Shown here piece by piece: positions 1 through 6,960 of a DNA stretch of 8,406 bases. A program made the position numbers and the translations under genes. Source of the DNA: Bacteroidaceae bacterium (GTDB taxonomy: Bacteria > Bacteroidota > Bacteroidia > Bacteroidales > CHK158-818); the NCBI GenBank assembly GCA_017467745.1, contig JAFUKV010000018.1:1-8406 (forward strand). Reading direction: 5' to 3'. A model generated the notes under the pieces. The model searched no databases. It was not told the origin of the DNA and worked only from the letters and a program-made list of their open reading frames with translations. The stretch's first letter is position 1, and every line of letters begins with the position of its first letter.

Positions 1-1
1 C

Positions 2-1021
2 TTACGCCACAATCAAGATTGTATAAAAAAACAGTTGGCAAAATTCCTTGATTTCGACTCGGATGCTCCCAACGCAGCAAAGTTGGTGAACAATTATGAT
101 TGGATGAAAAATTTCACGTTCCTCGACTTTATCCGCGACATAGGAAAATGTATTACCGTCAACTATATGATGGCAAAAGACTCCGTAAAACGACGTTTGG
201 CAGGAGACACAGGCGCCGGACTATCTTTCACCGAATTTTCATATCAATTGGTACAAGGATACGACTTCTTATATCTAAATAAAAACTTGGACTGTAAGTT
301 GCAAATGGGCGGTTCCGACCAATGGGGCAATATTACGACAGGAACGGAATTGATTCGCCGTGTTACTGGCGGAGAAGCATACGCTTTAACTTGTCCGCTC
401 ATAACCAAAGCCGATGGAGGTAAATTCGGGAAAACAGAATCCGGAAACGTCTGGCTCGATCCTCGCTACACTTCTCCTTACAAGTTTTATCAGTTTTGGT
501 TGAACGTAAGCGATATCGACGCAGAAAAATACATAAAAATCTTTACTGCGCTCCCGAAAGAAGAGATAGATGCTTTGATTCAAGAACAGCACGAAACTCC
601 TCATTTGCGACCGTTACAAAAACGATTGGCCAAAGAAATAACCATAATGGTACATTCCGAAGAAGACTATAATGCCGCCGTAGAAGCATCGGGTATCCTT
701 TTCGGAAACGCAACATCCGAGCAATTACGGAAACTGGATGAAGATACGTTATTATCGGTTTTCGAAGGAGTACCTCAATTTGAAATCAGCCGAGCCCAGT
801 TATCAACGGGTATCAAAGCCGTAGATTTAATGACGGAAACAACAAGCATATTCCCCTCAAAAGGAGAAATGCGCAAAACGACACAAGGCGGAGGCGTTTC
901 TATAAACAAAACAAAGTTACAGGCATTCGATGCCATTATAGATGAAAAAGAATTATTGAACGGCAAATATATATTGGTACAAAAAGGTAAGAAAAATTAC
1001 TTCTTATTAATTGCTAAATAA
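2..1021 (+). CDS. tyrS: Tyrosyl-tRNA synthetase, 5' end missing (partial)
   Basis: This enzyme charges tRNA-Tyr with tyrosine in the cytoplasm. The reading frame is open from base 2, so the gene begins left of the window. About 339 residues are visible; with a usual length near 425-430, roughly 90 are missing, including the N-terminal HIGH-type motif. Visible class I TyrRS marks are the tyrosine-binding Y-x3-Q-x2-D helix (bases 242-265), the QMGGSDQWGNITTG segment of the second half of the Rossmann fold (about 302-343), and KFGKT (422-436), the form of the KMSKS loop used by the bacterial TyrS group that includes E. coli. The last 75 residues (GEMRKTTQGGGVSINKTK onward) form the S4-like RNA-binding domain ending in FLLIAK. 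The TTG at base 35 is internal, since the family sequence continues upstream as RHNQDCIKKQ. A strong hairpin follows the stop. Identification is secure. Confidence 0.97.
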   Translation, partial: LRHNQDCIKKQLAKFLDFDSDAPNAAKLVNNYDWMKNFTFLDFIRDIGKCITVNYMMAKDSVKRRLAGDTGAGLSFTEFSYQLVQGYDFLYLNKNLDCKLQMGGSDQWGNITTGTELIRRVTGGEAYALTCPLITKADGGKFGKTESGNVWLDPRYTSPYKFYQFWLNVSDIDAEKYIKIFTALPKEEIDALIQEQHETPHLRPLQKRLAKEITIMVHSEEDYNAAVEASGILFGNATSEQLRKLDEDTLLSVFEGVPQFEISRAQLSTGIKAVDLMTETTSIFPSKGEMRKTTQGGGVSINKTKLQAFDAIIDEKELLNGKYILVQKGKKNYFLLIAK

Positions 1022-1046
1022 ACATTCATCACATAAATATATCTCT

Positions 1047-1091
1047 AAAAAGGGAGAGGTTTGATTTCATAATCAAATTCTCTCCCTTTTT
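1047..1091. terminator. Bidirectional intrinsic terminator between tyrS and the GNAT gene
   Basis: An A5 run, GGGAGAG, a TTTGAT/ATCAAA inner stem with a small bulge, CTCTCCC and a T5 run form a long hairpin with A and T flanks on both sides. It lies 25 bases after the tyrS stop and 77 bases beyond the end of the convergent acetyltransferase gene, so it can end transcription from both. Confidence 0.88.
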
Positions 1092-1168
1092 CTGAAAAAA
1101 CGCCTATAACAAGTCCCAAATAACCGCTAAACACCGTTCCTCACCAAACCATTATGCAAAACGATATT

Positions 1169-1645
1169 TCATTGAAATAATTTTTGATACATTTTCAGCG
1201 TCAATTTTTTCCCGAATTTTTCAGCGACATCTTTAATTTCTGCGCAACATGTATATCCGCACTTCTCAAACAATTGTATACTCGCCATATTCTCCGCAGA
1301 AATTAATGCCACCGCATTACTGAATCCCCCCTTATAAATATACGGTTCTAATAATTTCAAAGCCTGATGGCCGATTCCTTTTCCCACACAACAAGGCTCT
1401 AAATAAATTGTTACCTCAACGGATATACGAAATGCGGGTTTCTCTTTAAACTGCGAGAAATAGCAGAACCCATAACGTTTACCGCCTGCGCCGCAAATCA
1501 AAAAAGAACGGTAACTCCGGTCTCCAAGGGGAATTATTTTTCGGATTTCATCCAAAGGCACCGGATCAATAAAATATACTACCGTAGAATGTTTCGTATA
1601 ATAATCGTAAATATTTTTCACGTAAGACAAATCGGCATCTGTCAT
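1169..1645 (-). CDS. GNAT-family N-acetyltransferase, phosphinothricin acetyltransferase-like; possibly disrupted at its 5' end
   Basis: This is a single-domain GNAT acetyltransferase of about 158-161 residues, which would transfer an acetyl group from acetyl-CoA to an amine. It resembles the PAT/YncA (MnaT) group: IYDYYTKHSTVVYF near the N-terminus, YGFCYFSQFKEKPAFR, the VEVTIYLEP strand, a GKGIG acetyl-CoA loop, and the late ASIQLFEKCGY and EKFGKKL segments. The substrate cannot be read from sequence. The start is uncertain: ATG at 1645 is used here and TTG at 1654 is also open. Just upstream, in the same frame, lies ATG GAA CAG GTT TAG (1669-1655), so a natural N-terminus MEQV-x-LLDMTDADL would be restored by changing one stop codon. 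The residue usually Q/R at the first position of the Q/R-x-x-G-x-G loop is Val (residue 90 counted from the TTG). Both facts fit a decaying gene, but the rest of the frame is intact. Confidence 0.8.
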   Translation of the reverse strand: MTDADLSYVKNIYDYYTKHSTVVYFIDPVPLDEIRKIIPLGDRSYRSFLICGAGGKRYGFCYFSQFKEKPAFRISVEVTIYLEPCCVGKGIGHQALKLLEPYIYKGGFSNAVALISAENMASIQLFEKCGYTCCAEIKDVAEKFGKKLTLKMYQKLFQ

Positions 1646-1870
1646 ATCCAACAACTAAACCTGTTCCATTATATAAAATATTTCATTAAACGAGCCGTAT
1701 ACAAAAAGTCCCTATAATCAACCATAATTCTCATTCTCCCACTATGGCTTCCTCGTATATAACTTATGATTATTTCTCTTATTACAAAGCTATTAAACAT
1801 AAAGGTAAACCTTTTATTAGAAAATGCAAAATTTTCTGTCGTCAGACCAGAAGTTTTTACATAACAATGA

Positions 1871-1900
1871 TTTATAATCTATTTTTTATCTTTATTTTTG
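1871..1900 (+). promoter_or_regulatory. Candidate Bacteroidota-type promoter for the secreted EEP-family gene
   Basis: TATTTTTG at 1893-1900 matches the Bacteroidota -7 consensus TAnnTTTG completely. TTT at 1871-1873 sits 19 bases upstream, where TTG is expected at -33. Transcription would begin near 1907, giving a 5' UTR of roughly 23 bases before the ATG at 1930. The rest of the 1655-1929 gap is AT-rich, and I see nothing else clear in it. Confidence 0.55.
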
Positions 1901-1929
1901 GGTATCAAATACAATAATCACCATTAACT

Positions 1930-2973
1930 ATGAACAAAAAGATTTACTCAATTTTAATGACAATTGCATGTTTATGCAGTTTTTCAAACGGAAATGCCGA
2001 GAAGAGAAATATCGAAAAGAATTTCTATGTCAGTAATACCGTAAAAAAGAAAATTTCAAAGCACAACCGTCCCGCCAGTTCTTTAAGAGTTCTCTATTGG
2101 AACATTCAAAACGGCATGTGGTCTGATCAGGGAAACAATTACGACAATTTTGTAGAATGGGTAAAAAGTTATTCTCCGGATGTCTGCATTTGGTGTGAAG
2201 CCCAAACTATCTACAAAACCAGTACTGCCACTCCTTGTTCCGCAGAAGAACGCTATTTAACAGACAATTGGACGGAACTGGCTGCCCGTTACGGACATAA
2301 ATACTGGGCAATAAGCGGACATAGAGACAACTATCCGCAAGTTATTACCTCCAAATATCCCATAGAGAAAGTGCTTGATATTGTAGGCGCAGAACCAGAT
2401 AGCGTAGTGACACATGGCGCAGGACAATACAGAATTAAATTCCGTAACAAAAAAATAAACTTTGTTTCACTCCATACATGGCCGCAAGGATATGCCTATC
2501 GGGCAAAAGATCAGGCTCTCAGCCGTAAGGAAAACGGCGGAGATAAGTACCGGCGGATGGAAATAGAATATATCTGTTCACATACGGTTAACGCTTCGCC
2601 CGAAGCCGACAAAGAATACTGGTTTATGTGTGGCGATTTCAATTCGCGCTCATCCAAAGATAACGATGTGTATAAATTCGCACCGGAAGATACCCGATTT
2701 CTTGTACACGACTATATTCTCCAACATACGCCTTATTTAGATGTTATTAAGGAACAATATCCCGATCAATTCATCTCATCGACAGGCGGACAAGCTCGCA
2801 TAGATTTTATTTATTGCACACAACCGCTTAACGACAGGGTTATTCATGCCGAAATTTTAAAAGACTCTTATACCGGCAATATAGTGCGAGACCCGAAAAA
2901 TTTATCCAATTTCTACCATCCCTCAGACCACAGACCCATACTGGTAGATTTCGACATGGGAAAAAAGAAATAA
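1930..2973 (+). CDS. Secreted endonuclease/exonuclease/phosphatase (EEP) fold protein
   Basis: This is a 347-residue metal-dependent phosphoesterase of the DNase I/sphingomyelinase/inositol-phosphatase superfamily. The N-terminus is a signal peptide: a short lysine n-region, a hydrophobic core to about residue 18, and a likely signal peptidase I site after GNA at 21-23. Cys14 is not in a good lipobox. Domain motifs occur in the usual order: YWNIQNGMW with metal-site Asn (58), Glu90 in IWCEAQ, SLHTWP with catalytic-type His182, GDFN (235-238), RIDFIY (290-295) and SDHRP (332-336) with the final Asp-His pair. All key residues are present, so it should be active in the periplasm or outside the cell. 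The substrate could be nucleic acid, a phospholipid or another phosphodiester; the motifs do not decide. It stands alone, with its own promoter-like site and a strong terminator. Confidence 0.93.
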   Translation: MNKKIYSILMTIACLCSFSNGNAEKRNIEKNFYVSNTVKKKISKHNRPASSLRVLYWNIQNGMWSDQGNNYDNFVEWVKSYSPDVCIWCEAQTIYKTSTATPCSAEERYLTDNWTELAARYGHKYWAISGHRDNYPQVITSKYPIEKVLDIVGAEPDSVVTHGAGQYRIKFRNKKINFVSLHTWPQGYAYRAKDQALSRKENGGDKYRRMEIEYICSHTVNASPEADKEYWFMCGDFNSRSSKDNDVYKFAPEDTRFLVHDYILQHTPYLDVIKEQYPDQFISSTGGQARIDFIYCTQPLNDRVIHAEILKDSYTGNIVRDPKNLSNFYHPSDHRPILVDFDMGKKK

Positions 2974-3007
2974 ATTCAATTCTAAGCAATAAAACGAATT
3001 TTCAAAC

Positions 3008-3048
3008 AAAAACGGCAACGCCTTTTTTGCAGCATTGCCGTTTTTTTT
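3008..3048. terminator. Bidirectional intrinsic terminator between the EEP and CoA-transferase genes
   Basis: An 11-bp stem (AAAAACGGCAA pairing with TTGCCGTTTTT) encloses a 16-base loop and is followed by an eight-T run on the plus strand. On the minus strand the hairpin is followed by TTTTTGTTT. It sits between two convergent genes, 34 bases after one stop and 24 bases past the other, and can serve both. Confidence 0.92.
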
Positions 3049-3072
3049 ATTATATTGAATTAAAGAATTCGT

Positions 3073-4566
3073 TTACTTATATTCTTCCCAATTAACTTTC
3101 GACATATCGCCTGATTTGACAAATTCGTTATGGAATGCGAAACATGTTCTCAAATTATGCGGAGTATGTCCCTTCGATGCCATAGCGAGATATTGGTTCA
3201 ATAAATCGTGATATGACGGATGAACGCAATTCTCTATAATCAATTTTGCCCGTTGAATCGGCGATTTTCCTCGCAAATCAGCAACACCTAATTCGGTAAT
3301 GATAACATCCACAGAATGCTCGCTGTGATCTACATGCGATACCATCGGAACAATAGAGCTGATCTTTCCGCCTTTGGCAATAGAAGGAGTCGTAAAAATA
3401 GACATATATCCGTTACGGGTAAAATCGCCCGAACCGCCAATGCCATTCATCATTTTTGTTCCCACTACATGCGTACTGTTTACATTTCCGTATATATCCG
3501 CTTCAAGTGCAGTATTGATAGTAATCAAGCCCATACGACGAGCCACTTCGGGATTGTTGGTAATTTCGCCGGGTCGGAGAACTATTTTATCACGGAAAAA
3601 ATCAATATTCGAAAAAATCTTTTCAATAACAGGAGTAGATACTGTCAAAGAACATCCGCTGGCAAATTTACAACGACCTTGCTCCATCAATCCGATAACC
3701 GCATCTTGAATGACCTCCGTGTACATTTCAAATGCCGGAATATGCGGGTTAGCTCCCAAACATCCCAATACGGCATTTGCAATATTGCCTACACCCGATT
3801 GAATAGGTAAAAATTCAGACGGGATTAAACCTGCTTTTAATTGAGAAGATAAAAATTCCGACACATTATTTCCGATTTTCATCGTTGTCTCGTCAACGGG
3901 AGTAAATGCACTTACACCATCTTCAACATTTGTTTCTACTACGCCAATGATTTTTTTCGGATCTACCTTCAATGTTATTGAACCGATGCGATCACTGGGT
4001 TTATATATAGGTATCTCACGACGATAAGGAGGATCTGCCGGTTGATATATATCGTGGAATCCGCGTATGCCTTTCGGCAAGAAATGATTCAACTCGATAA
4101 TAATGCGATCGGCCATTTGACATACCGTAGGAGCGATACCCACACCCGTACCTAATACTATCTCGCCATCGGGCGTAACATCGGCAGCTTCGATAATGGC
4201 TATATCTATTTTACCGTAAAAACCGTAACGAAGATTTTGCGCTATATGCGAGAGATGCAAATCAAAATAAGAAATATCATGGCTGTTTATACCGCTACGC
4301 GAATCTTTATGCGATTGGTACGGAGTGCGACGATTGATAGCGTTAGCCCGAGCTAAAACACCATCGAGATGATCGCTAGTAGATGCGCCTGTAAAAATGT
4401 TTACTTTAAAAGGTGTTCCGGCCGCATGTTCTTGTTCGGCCTTTTTTGCCAACGCTTCCGATACTTTTTTAGGAGTTCCGGCTGCCGTAAAACCGCTGAA
4501 ACCTATACTATCTCCATCATGGATAAAGGATGCGGCTTCTTCTGCTGAAATAAATTTTAATGACAT
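3073..4566 (-). CDS. Acetyl-CoA hydrolase/transferase family protein, probable succinate (or acetate/propionate) CoA-transferase
   Basis: This 497-residue cytoplasmic enzyme is a class I CoA-transferase of the Cat1/ScpC/AarC/Ach1 family. It moves CoA between acyl groups through a glutamyl-CoA thioester. The N-terminal CoA-transferase half begins at FISAEEAASFIHDGDSIGFSGF. QSGVGNIANAV (256-266) is the conserved glycine-rich loop, and Glu284 in YTEVIQD is the expected catalytic glutamate. GTKMMNGIGGSGDF (369-382) and the H-rich VSHVDHSEHSVD segment are typical of the C-terminal half. The length matches family members of about 500 residues. In Bacteroidales the likely role is exchanging CoA among succinate, acetate and propionate during fermentation, but donor and acceptor cannot be fixed from sequence. 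The minus-strand AAGGT seven bases before the ATG supports the start. No fermentation gene lies beside it, and it is flanked by terminators on both sides. Confidence 0.93.
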   Translation of the reverse strand: MSLKFISAEEAASFIHDGDSIGFSGFTAAGTPKKVSEALAKKAEQEHAAGTPFKVNIFTGASTSDHLDGVLARANAINRRTPYQSHKDSRSGINSHDISYFDLHLSHIAQNLRYGFYGKIDIAIIEAADVTPDGEIVLGTGVGIAPTVCQMADRIIIELNHFLPKGIRGFHDIYQPADPPYRREIPIYKPSDRIGSITLKVDPKKIIGVVETNVEDGVSAFTPVDETTMKIGNNVSEFLSSQLKAGLIPSEFLPIQSGVGNIANAVLGCLGANPHIPAFEMYTEVIQDAVIGLMEQGRCKFASGCSLTVSTPVIEKIFSNIDFFRDKIVLRPGEITNNPEVARRMGLITINTALEADIYGNVNSTHVVGTKMMNGIGGSGDFTRNGYMSIFTTPSIAKGGKISSIVPMVSHVDHSEHSVDVIITELGVADLRGKSPIQRAKLIIENCVHPSYHDLLNQYLAMASKGHTPHNLRTCFAFHNEFVKSGDMSKVNWEEYK

Positions 4567-4618
4567 GATCTTTACCTTAATATTGTGTGTTTGAATATGC
4601 CTTTGTGATAAACGGATG

Positions 4619-4645
4619 CGAAATTATAAAAAAAATCCGTTACAA
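4619..4645 (-). promoter_or_regulatory. Possible promoter for the CoA-transferase gene
   Basis: Reading the minus strand, TTG (4645-4643) lies 16 bases before TAATTTCG (4626-4619), a 7-of-8 match to TAnnTTTG. The spacing is shorter than the usual 19 or so. Transcription would begin near 4612, about 46 bases before the ATG. Confidence 0.35.
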
Positions 4646-4719
4646 TGTCCTTATTTGCTGTTTTTTAAATAATATGTAACAGTTATTTCCATATCCGAAT
4701 GCCGAAAATTCAGTATCAA

Positions 4720-4748
4720 CCTTATTTGTTTCGCTACTCAAAATAAGG
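4720..4748. repeat. Short inverted repeat (8-bp arms) upstream of the CoA-transferase gene
   Basis: CCTTATTT (4720-4727) and AAATAAGG (4741-4748) are perfect arms around a 13-base spacer. The repeat lies about 155 bases upstream of the CoA-transferase start and just past the terminator of the preceding minus-strand gene. It could be an operator half-site pair or a second, weak hairpin of that terminator. No function is shown. Confidence 0.4.
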
Positions 4749-4756
4749 CTACCGCA

Positions 4757-4786
4757 ATAAAAAATCCGAAAATATATTTTCGGATT
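4757..4786 (-). terminator. Intrinsic terminator of the small membrane protein gene
   Basis: Bases 4763-4786 are a perfect 24-bp palindrome (AATCCGAAAATA plus its complement). On the minus strand it is followed by a T run (TTTTTTATTG), 20 bases past the stop of the 145-residue gene. This is a standard hairpin-plus-T-tail terminator for leftward transcription. The plus-strand side has a weaker T tail. Confidence 0.82.
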
Positions 4787-4805
4787 AAATTAGTAAAGAG
4801 TATAT

Positions 4806-5243
4806 TTAAAATTTTTTCGCCAATATCTCTGACATCACAATGGCTTTTCGCAGCTCGCTATTATCTACTACAAACGGTTTGTCTTTATCAATATCGTAAG
4901 CGTCTTTTTCCTGACGTTTCATTTGGGTTGAAGGTTTTGAAAATCGAGAATAATTCTCCGCCATAAAACTTGCATTTTTATTCTTCGATTGCAAAAAAGG
5001 CTGAACTTTTTTCTTTTTTTCTTGCATAGGTTCTATAACTTCTGCTGATTTTGCCGAATCAGAGGAAACAAGGTCTTTCCACTTTTCCTCTACTTCTTGC
5101 CACCATTCTTCCGTATTTTCCGGTTGTTGTACAGGGCGAACTTGTCTTACCTTTGACTTCTTCTTTTTTTTAGCTTCTAACAACGAATTTACGAGAGGAA
5201 CTAAAATAAATAATATAATATAAATCCAAAAGTCTAATTTCAT
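4806..5243 (-). CDS. Hypothetical single-TM protein with a charged tail
   Basis: I do not recognise a named family. The 145-residue product starts MKLDFWIYIILFILVPLVNSLL, one hydrophobic segment at about residues 4-22. A lysine-rich stop-transfer stretch (24-31) follows directly, so the bulk should be in the cytoplasm, anchored to the inner membrane. The middle is polar and low in complexity, with a WWQEVEEKWKDL helix (47-58) and two more lysine clusters. The C-terminus, NSELRKAIVMSEILAKKF, looks like a compact amphipathic helix. I recall similar LRKA..SEIL endings on small Bacteroidales membrane proteins, but that is unverified memory. A perfect -7 element 26 bases upstream and a terminator just downstream support a real, singly transcribed gene. 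It is divergent from miaB. Confidence 0.8.
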   Translation of the reverse strand: MKLDFWIYIILFILVPLVNSLLEAKKKKKSKVRQVRPVQQPENTEEWWQEVEEKWKDLVSSDSAKSAEVIEPMQEKKKKVQPFLQSKNKNASFMAENYSRFSKPSTQMKRQEKDAYDIDKDKPFVVDNSELRKAIVMSEILAKKF

Positions 5244-5268
5244 AAGCTTTTTGTATTTTTGCGCTCAG

Positions 5269-5276
5269 CAAATATA
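5269..5276 (-). promoter_or_regulatory. -7 element of the small membrane protein gene
   Basis: The minus strand reads TATATTTG here, a full match to TAnnTTTG. Transcription would begin near 5262, leaving a UTR of about 19 bases before the ATG at 5243. No clear TTG is seen at -33. An opposing perfect -7 match (TATTTTTG, plus strand, 5254-5261) lies just beside it. Confidence 0.55.
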
Positions 5277-5286
5277 AAGATTTTAT

Positions 5287-5444
5287 ATGAAAAAAGAGCT
5301 GTTAGGGGGTGATAAAAACAATTCCGGAAAATTTCACAATTTCCCGGAATCTATTTAACCTAAACCTTAACTATGAAAAAAATTTTCATATATTGTTTGC
5401 ACCTGCAAAGGTCGCACTTTATTTTGTCAAAAACAAATATTTAA
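5287..5444 (+). other. Leader/intergenic segment upstream of miaB: two 23-codon ORFs and a hairpin
   Basis: The 280-base space between the divergent membrane-protein gene and miaB holds two tandem plus-strand ORFs of 23 codons each. The first is 5287-5358, MKKELLGGDKNNSGKF then HNFPESI. The second is 5373-5444, MKKIFIYCLHLQRSHF then ILSKTNI. The second start is preceded by CCTAAACCTTAACT, a context that looks like ordinary Bacteroidales translation starts. Neither product matches anything I know and both are short enough to be chance. They may be leader peptides, gene remnants, or part of a dispersed intergenic repeat. TTTGCACCTGCAAA at 5396-5409 is a small imperfect palindrome. Confidence 0.3.
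5321..5350. repeat. Hairpin-forming inverted repeat upstream of miaB
   Basis: ATTCCGG (5321-5327) pairs with CCGGAAT (5344-5350). After one A/C mismatch, AAATT (5329-5333) pairs with AATTT (5338-5342) around a TCAC loop. No T tract follows on the plus strand, so it is not a standard terminator. It lies inside the first 23-codon ORF. Confidence 0.6.
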
Positions 5445-5451
5445 CAACATA

Positions 5452-5481
5452 TTGTTCTGACTTTTTATTTTTATATCTTTT
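5452..5481 (+). promoter_or_regulatory. Candidate promoter of miaB
   Basis: TTG at 5452-5454 lies 19 bases before TATCTTTT (5474-5481), a 7-of-8 match to TAnnTTTG lacking only the final G. Transcription would begin near 5488 and leave about 36 bases of AT-rich UTR before the miaB ATG. Confidence 0.5.
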
Positions 5482-5523
5482 TTAAACTGAAAATCAGAAT
5501 ATTTATTTTTAAAATTCTATATA

Positions 5524-6903
5524 ATGACAAACAACTCAACAACAGACTCTAAATCTGTAAATGGGCACGGAGAAAAAAAATTATTTATTGAAACGTACGG
5601 TTGTCAAATGAATGCCGCCGACAGCGAAGTGGTTGCCTCTATTATGCAAATGGACGGCTATTCGCTATGCGACTCCATCGACAACGCCGATGCCGTATTT
5701 ATAAACACCTGCTCTATCCGTGATAATGCGGAACAAAAAATCATATCGAGATTACAATTTTTCAATGCTTTACGCAAGAAAAATAAAAAATTGATTATCG
5801 GAGTATTAGGCTGCATGGCCGAACGAGTAAAAGATGACCTGATAACAAAGCACCAAGTAGATTTGGTAGCCGGCCCTGACGCATACCTCGATTTACCAAA
5901 CCTCGTAGGAGCTGCCGAACAAGGGAAAAAAGCCATTAATGTAAATCTCTCTACTGACGAAACTTACCGGGAAATCATCCCTTCTCGTATCGGAGGAAAT
6001 CGTATTTCAGGATTTATCTCCATTATGCGAGGATGTAATAATTTTTGCTCATATTGCATCGTACCCTATACGCGCGGGCGAGAACGCAGTCGAGACCCGA
6101 AAAGCATCCTCAACGAACTACAAGATTTAAAAGTCAGAGGTTTTAAAGAAGTTACGCTATTAGGACAAAATGTCAACTCATTTTCGTTCACTGACAATGC
6201 CGGCAATAGAACCGATTTTCCCTCTCTGCTCGAAAAGGTTGCAGCAGCGGCCGGCAACATGCGAGTACGTTTCACCACTTCACACCCGAAAGACATGAGC
6301 GATGAGACACTTCACACCATAGCTCGATTTCCGAACCTTTGCCACCATATACACTTACCAGTACAATCGGGAAGTTCTCGCATCTTAAAGCTGATGAATC
6401 GCAAATATACGCGTGAGTGGTATTTGGAACGGGTAGCGGCTATACGCCGAATCATTCCGGATTGCGGATTAACTACCGATTTATTTTGCGGATTCCACTC
6501 TGAAACAGAAGAAGATTTTGAACAAACATTATCTTTGATACAAGAAGTTGGATTTGACTCATCATTCCTCTTTAAATATTCCGAACGTCCGGGGACTTAC
6601 GCTTCACAGCACTTGTCAGACAATATCCCCGAACAACTAAAAATAGAACGTTTACAAAAAATGATAGATCTCCAAAACCGAGTATCTCTCGAAAGAAATC
6701 GCGCGGACATAGGAAAAACATTTAAAGTACTAATTGAAGGCTTCTCAAAACGATCGAGAGAAAAACTGTTCGGACGCACTTCACAAAACAAAGTAGTTGT
6801 ATTCCCTAAATCCGAATATCGAATAGGACAACGGGCAAACATCCGTATTACAGATGCATCGTCAGCCACACTAATCGGCATACCCGAAGAAAACAAAAAT
6901 TAA
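5524..6903 (+). CDS. miaB: tRNA-2-methylthio-N6-dimethylallyladenosine synthase MiaB
   Basis: MiaB is a radical-SAM methylthiotransferase that adds a 2-methylthio group to i6A37 next to the anticodon of tRNAs reading UNN codons, which helps decoding fidelity. The 459-residue product has the full three-domain order. The UPF0004 domain carries auxiliary cluster cysteines C27 (TYGCQMN), C63 (NTCSIR) and C97 (LGCMAE). The radical-SAM core has C171, C175 and C178 in RGCNNFCSYCIVPYTRGRERSR, and the extended PYTRGRERSR favours MiaB over RimO or MtaB. The C-terminal TRAM RNA-binding domain covers about residues 393-455. FCGFHSETEEDF (321-332) replaces the common VGFPGETEEDF, a variant I associate with Bacteroidales. 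The start follows an AT-rich UTR; the first 17 residues are polar and non-conserved, so a slightly later start cannot be excluded. A 15-bp terminator hairpin follows. Confidence 0.97.
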   Translation: MTNNSTTDSKSVNGHGEKKLFIETYGCQMNAADSEVVASIMQMDGYSLCDSIDNADAVFINTCSIRDNAEQKIISRLQFFNALRKKNKKLIIGVLGCMAERVKDDLITKHQVDLVAGPDAYLDLPNLVGAAEQGKKAINVNLSTDETYREIIPSRIGGNRISGFISIMRGCNNFCSYCIVPYTRGRERSRDPKSILNELQDLKVRGFKEVTLLGQNVNSFSFTDNAGNRTDFPSLLEKVAAAAGNMRVRFTTSHPKDMSDETLHTIARFPNLCHHIHLPVQSGSSRILKLMNRKYTREWYLERVAAIRRIIPDCGLTTDLFCGFHSETEEDFEQTLSLIQEVGFDSSFLFKYSERPGTYASQHLSDNIPEQLKIERLQKMIDLQNRVSLERNRADIGKTFKVLIEGFSKRSREKLFGRTSQNKVVVFPKSEYRIGQRANIRITDASSATLIGIPEENKN

Positions 6904-6919
6904 ACCTGACACAAAGCTA

Positions 6920-6960
6920 AAACCTCTTCTTTATGAAAGATATAAAGAAGAGGTTTCTTG
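6920..6960 (+). terminator. Intrinsic terminator of miaB
   Basis: A perfect 15-bp stem, AAACCTCTTCTTTAT (6920-6934) with its complement at 6942-6956, encloses a 7-base loop (GAAAGAT), 17 bases after the miaB stop. The tail (TTTCTTGTAT) is an imperfect T run, but the stem is long. Confidence 0.82.

Noticed and set aside
35..1021. tyrS starting at the TTG at base 35.
   Set aside because: The frame is open to the window edge and the upstream residues match TyrS, so this is an internal codon of a gene that starts outside the window.
1744..1917. 57-codon plus-strand ORF between the acetyltransferase and EEP genes (MASSYITYDY...).
   Set aside because: No start context, composition simply follows AT-rich intergenic DNA, and it runs across the likely EEP promoter and transcription start. 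Nothing in it resembles a known protein.
3316..3810. 164-codon plus-strand frame opposite the CoA-transferase gene.
   Set aside because: It is antisense to a well-supported family member, its product has no recognisable features, and its openness follows from the codon use of the real gene.
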